Shown in pieces: positions 7,590-9,358 of a stretch of 9,358 nt of DNA (position 1 is the first letter of the stretch; every line of letters starts with the position of its first letter). The position numbers were made by a program, and so were the translations under genes. The stretch is taken from positions 1 to 9,358 of the forward strand of contig CAIXQT010000072.1 in assembly GCA_903921665.1 (NCBI GenBank), read 5' to 3'. The notes under the pieces were generated by a model. The model was given only the letters and a program-made list of their open reading frames with translations, had not been told where the DNA came from and did not search any database. Source of the stretch: an uncultured Opitutia bacterium (GTDB lineage: Bacteria; Verrucomicrobiota; Verrucomicrobiia; Opitutales; UBA953).

Positions 7590-9016
7590 ACGACCCACGC
7601 TGCCATCGCGTCGAAGCGACCACCTCGCGTCGCGACTTCCTCTTCAGCGCCGGCCTCGGCCTCGGCGCCATGGCCTTCACCGACCTGCTCGCCAAGGACA
7701 TCGTCGTGCCCGCCGCCGGCACGCCGCTCCAGCCCGGCGTCGGCCAGATCAAGCCGCGCGCCAAGAGCGTGATCTTCCTCTTCATGGAAGGCGGTCCGTC
7801 GCAGATGGACCTTTACGATCCGAAGCCGCTGCTCAACAAGCTGGCCGGACAACGCCTGCCCGACAGCTTCGGCTCCGTCATCACCGCGATGGGCGAATCG
7901 AAGTCGCCCCTGCTCGCCTCGAAGCGCGAGTGGAAGCAATACGGCCAGTCCGGCCAATGGTTCTCCGACTGGATCCCGCACATCGCCTCGTGCTCCGACG
8001 ACCTCGCGGTCATCCGCTCGTGCAAGGCCGACGGCATCAACCATTCCGCCGGCGTCTGCCAGATGAACACCGGCTCGATCCTCGCCGGCAAGCCGTCGCT
8101 CGGCTCCTGGATCAATTACGGCATCGGCTCCGAGAACCGCAACCTGCCCTCGTTCATCGTGATGCAGGACAACCAGAATACCGTCATCAACGGACCGCGC
8201 AACTGGGGCGCCGGCTTCATGCCGGCGGTCTACCAAGGCGTGCGCATCTCGGGCGGCTCCGAGCCGATCCCGAACCTCAATACGCCCGAAGCCGTCAGCG
8301 CCGACCTGCAGAAGAGCAAGCTGCAGCTGATCAACAGCGTGAACAAGGACTTCGCCGCGCGCTACCCCGACCGCTCCGAACTCGGCGCCCGCCTGGCCAG
8401 CTATGAGATGGCCGCGCGCATGCAGGCCGAAGCCCCCGGCGTCGTCGACCTGACCGGCGAGACGGAAGCCACGCGCACGCTCTACGGCCTCGACGACAAG
8501 ACGACCGAAGGCATGGGCCGCCTCTGCCTGCTGGCCCGCCGCATGGTCGAACAAGGCGTGCGTTTCGTGCAGATCTACCATGGCGCCGGCTCGAAGTGGG
8601 ACGCCCACGCCAAGATCGAATCGAACCACGCCGGGCTCTGCGCCTCGATGGACAAGCCCGTCGCCGGCTTGCTCAAGGACCTGAAGTCGCGCGGTCTGCT
8701 CGAAGACACGCTCGTCGTCTGGGGCGGCGAGTTCGGCCGCACCCCGATGTCCGAGAAAGGCGACGGTCGCGACCACAACCCGACCGGCTTCACGATGTGG
8801 ATGGCCGGCGGCGGCGTCAAAGGCGGCCAGACCATCGGCAGCACCGATGACCTCGGCCTCCGCGCCGCGGAGACGCCTCTCCACGTCCACGACCTGCACG
8901 CGACCATCCTCTGGCTGCTCGGCATCGATAACATGGGCCTGACCTATCGCTACAAGGGCCGCCCCGAACGCCCGACGCAGAACGAAGGCGAGCCGTATAA
9001 GAAGATCGTCGGCTGA
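7586..9016 (+). CDS. DUF1501 protein with Tat-type signal (sulfatase/phosphatase-like fold)
   Basis: This 476-residue protein is a DUF1501 member, a family distantly related to the alkaline phosphatase/sulfatase superfamily and usually encoded beside DUF1549/DUF1553 proteins. The N-terminus has a twin-arginine motif, SRRDFL (14-19), followed by a hydrophobic stretch, so export in folded form by the Tat route is likely, perhaps with a bound metal. Family marks are FMEGGPSQMDLYDPKP (66-81), YHGAGSKWDAH (331-341), LVVWGGEFGRTP (376-387), DHNP (396-399) and HVHDLHAT (433-440). The conserved His and Asp residues could bind metal, but the family has no demonstrated substrate. Length is normal for the family. 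The start overlaps the previous stop by 4 bases, and no separate Shine-Dalgarno is evident. A hairpin lies 7 bases after the stop. Confidence 0.95.
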   Translation: MNDPRCHRVEATTSRRDFLFSAGLGLGAMAFTDLLAKDIVVPAAGTPLQPGVGQIKPRAKSVIFLFMEGGPSQMDLYDPKPLLNKLAGQRLPDSFGSVITAMGESKSPLLASKREWKQYGQSGQWFSDWIPHIASCSDDLAVIRSCKADGINHSAGVCQMNTGSILAGKPSLGSWINYGIGSENRNLPSFIVMQDNQNTVINGPRNWGAGFMPAVYQGVRISGGSEPIPNLNTPEAVSADLQKSKLQLINSVNKDFAARYPDRSELGARLASYEMAARMQAEAPGVVDLTGETEATRTLYGLDDKTTEGMGRLCLLARRMVEQGVRFVQIYHGAGSKWDAHAKIESNHAGLCASMDKPVAGLLKDLKSRGLLEDTLVVWGGEFGRTPMSEKGDGRDHNPTGFTMWMAGGGVKGGQTIGSTDDLGLRAAETPLHVHDLHATILWLLGIDNMGLTYRYKGRPERPTQNEGEPYKKIVG

Positions 9017-9022
9017 AGGTAG

Positions 9023-9044
9023 GGCGGCCATTGCCATGGCCGCC
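9023..9044 (+). terminator. GC-rich hairpin after the DUF1501 gene
   Basis: Perfect 9-base arms, GGCGGCCAT and ATGGCCGCC, flank a TGCC loop. The stem begins 7 bases after the TGA of the DUF1501 gene. No T-run follows, so it is not a classic intrinsic terminator. It could stabilise the mRNA 3' end or be part of the larger palindromic element. Confidence 0.45.
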
Positions 9045-9109
9045 GTTCGCATCAGCACACGCGGATTACCGGTCAAAGTCTTTGGCCATTCCAGCGTCCA
9101 TCCGCCCAC

Positions 9110-9130
9110 GGACGCGACGTCGTCGCGTCC
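9110..9130. repeat. perfect 10-base inverted repeat with a one-base centre
   Basis: The arms GGACGCGACG and CGTCGCGTCC are separated by a single T. As RNA it would need to open the inner pairs to form a loop. As DNA it is a near-continuous palindrome that could be a protein binding or cleavage site. It forms the right end of the 9018-9135 element. Confidence 0.6.
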
Positions 9131-9191
9131 CTACCCCAAGGCAGCACACCCCAGCCAATCATCCGGTCTCCCTTTGCTCGCTGATCTTCCC

Positions 9192-9212
9192 AACCGCCAA
9201 CCGCTAACCGCC
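9192..9212. repeat. short tandem repeat AACCGCY, three units
   Basis: Three adjacent heptamers, AACCGCC, AACCGCT and AACCGCC, are followed by a decayed fourth (AACACCT) that runs into the stop codon of the minus-strand aminotransferase. The remainder of the gap, 9136-9191, shows nothing I can name. Confidence 0.6.
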
Positions 9213-9217
9213 AACAC

Positions 9218-9358
9218 CTAACTTTTTATTCGCCCCAACTTCTCCCCGGCGGCCCTCAGCGTGTCCTCCTTCTTGGCGAAGTGGAAACGGATATAACGAT
9301 GCTCGGGCTCGCGGAAGAACGACGACCCCGGAACGCCGGCGACGCCGATCTCCTTGAT
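9218..9358 (-). CDS. class I/II pyridoxal-phosphate aminotransferase, C-terminal end only
   Basis: The reverse strand gives 46 codons and a TAG stop at 9218-9220, with the start outside the window. The end reads GVAGVPGSSFFREPEH and then YIRFHFAKKEDTLRAA. This is the usual C-terminal pattern of fold-type I aminotransferases of the methionine/kynurenine/aspartate group (GVxxxPGSSF, then an RFxFAKxxxTL stretch). The arginine in YIRFHFAK corresponds to the residue that in this family binds the substrate carboxylate. These enzymes move amino groups between amino acids and 2-oxo acids in the cytoplasm. The gene converges on the DUF1501 gene. The substrate cannot be told from this fragment. Confidence 0.8.
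   Translation of the reverse strand: MKEIGVAGVPGSSFFREPEHRYIRFHFAKKEDTLRAAGEKLGRIKS

Larger units (their letters stand above)
9018..9135. repeat. possible REP/MITE-like palindromic element in the convergent gap
   Basis: GGTAGGG (9018-9024) and its exact reverse complement CCCTACC (9129-9135) bound a 118-base stretch that contains two perfect internal hairpins at its two ends. No gene is seen inside. Short terminal inverted repeats with nested palindromes are typical of dispersed intergenic elements. A single copy in the window cannot prove dispersal, and no target-site duplication is evident. Confidence 0.4.

Noticed and set aside
4416..7598. 1060-codon open frame on the minus strand opposite the DUF1553 gene
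   Set aside because: It is in exact codon register with the real gene and arises from avoidance of TTA, CTA and TCA codons. Its translation is low-complexity and rich in Gly, Val, Ala and Arg, with no recognisable domain.
9023..9044. Classic rho-independent terminator
   Set aside because: The stem is perfect but no T-run follows, so it is listed only as a hairpin of uncertain function.
7577..9109. 510-codon minus-strand open frame opposite the DUF1501 gene
   Set aside because: Same cause as the other antisense frames. The plus strand carries clear DUF1501 motifs throughout.

Overview
This is a GC-rich chromosomal window. It carries eight protein-coding genes, two of them cut by the window edges, and no RNA genes, CRISPR arrays or insertion sequences that I can see. 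The paired PSCyt1/DUF1549/DUF1553 and DUF1501 proteins, the PL10 pectate lyase, the weak or absent Shine-Dalgarno sequences and the GC-biased codon use point to the Planctomycetes-Verrucomicrobia group. I would guess a Verrucomicrobiota member close to Opitutae. This is an inference from gene content, with no marker gene to confirm it.

Left part (1-3161, all minus strand). Four genes read leftwards as a tight cluster: maf (nucleotide pyrophosphatase), a secreted beta-rich protein of unknown function, a TonB-like protein, and an RluA-type pseudouridine synthase that runs off the left edge. maf and the secreted gene overlap by 4 bases (ATGA), and the TonB-like gene and the RluA gene overlap by 1 base (TGATG). 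A 50-base gap separates the two pairs. This looks like one transcription unit that mixes housekeeping and envelope functions.

Divergent gap (3162-3276). The part next to the pectate lyase start is very pyrimidine-rich. It holds four tandem CCCTNY hexamers ending 8 bases before the ATG. On the minus strand this tract gives four runs of three or more G with 2-3 base loops, which is a canonical G-quadruplex pattern.

Right part (3277-9016, plus strand). A secreted PL10 pectate lyase is followed after 62 bases by a 1072-residue secreted PSCyt1/DUF1549/DUF1553 protein with two CxxCH motifs and a LamG-like domain inserted in DUF1553. A DUF1501 protein with a Tat-like signal follows, overlapping by 4 bases. 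Together they look like a small export-targeted locus for plant or algal polysaccharide (pectin-type) breakdown. The lyase cleaves the polymer, while the two large partner proteins have no proven biochemical role.

Right edge (9017-9358). A 201-base convergent gap contains two perfect hairpins inside a 7-base inverted repeat, which could be a REP- or MITE-like element, and a short AACCGCY tandem repeat. It ends at the 3' end of a class I/II aminotransferase on the minus strand.
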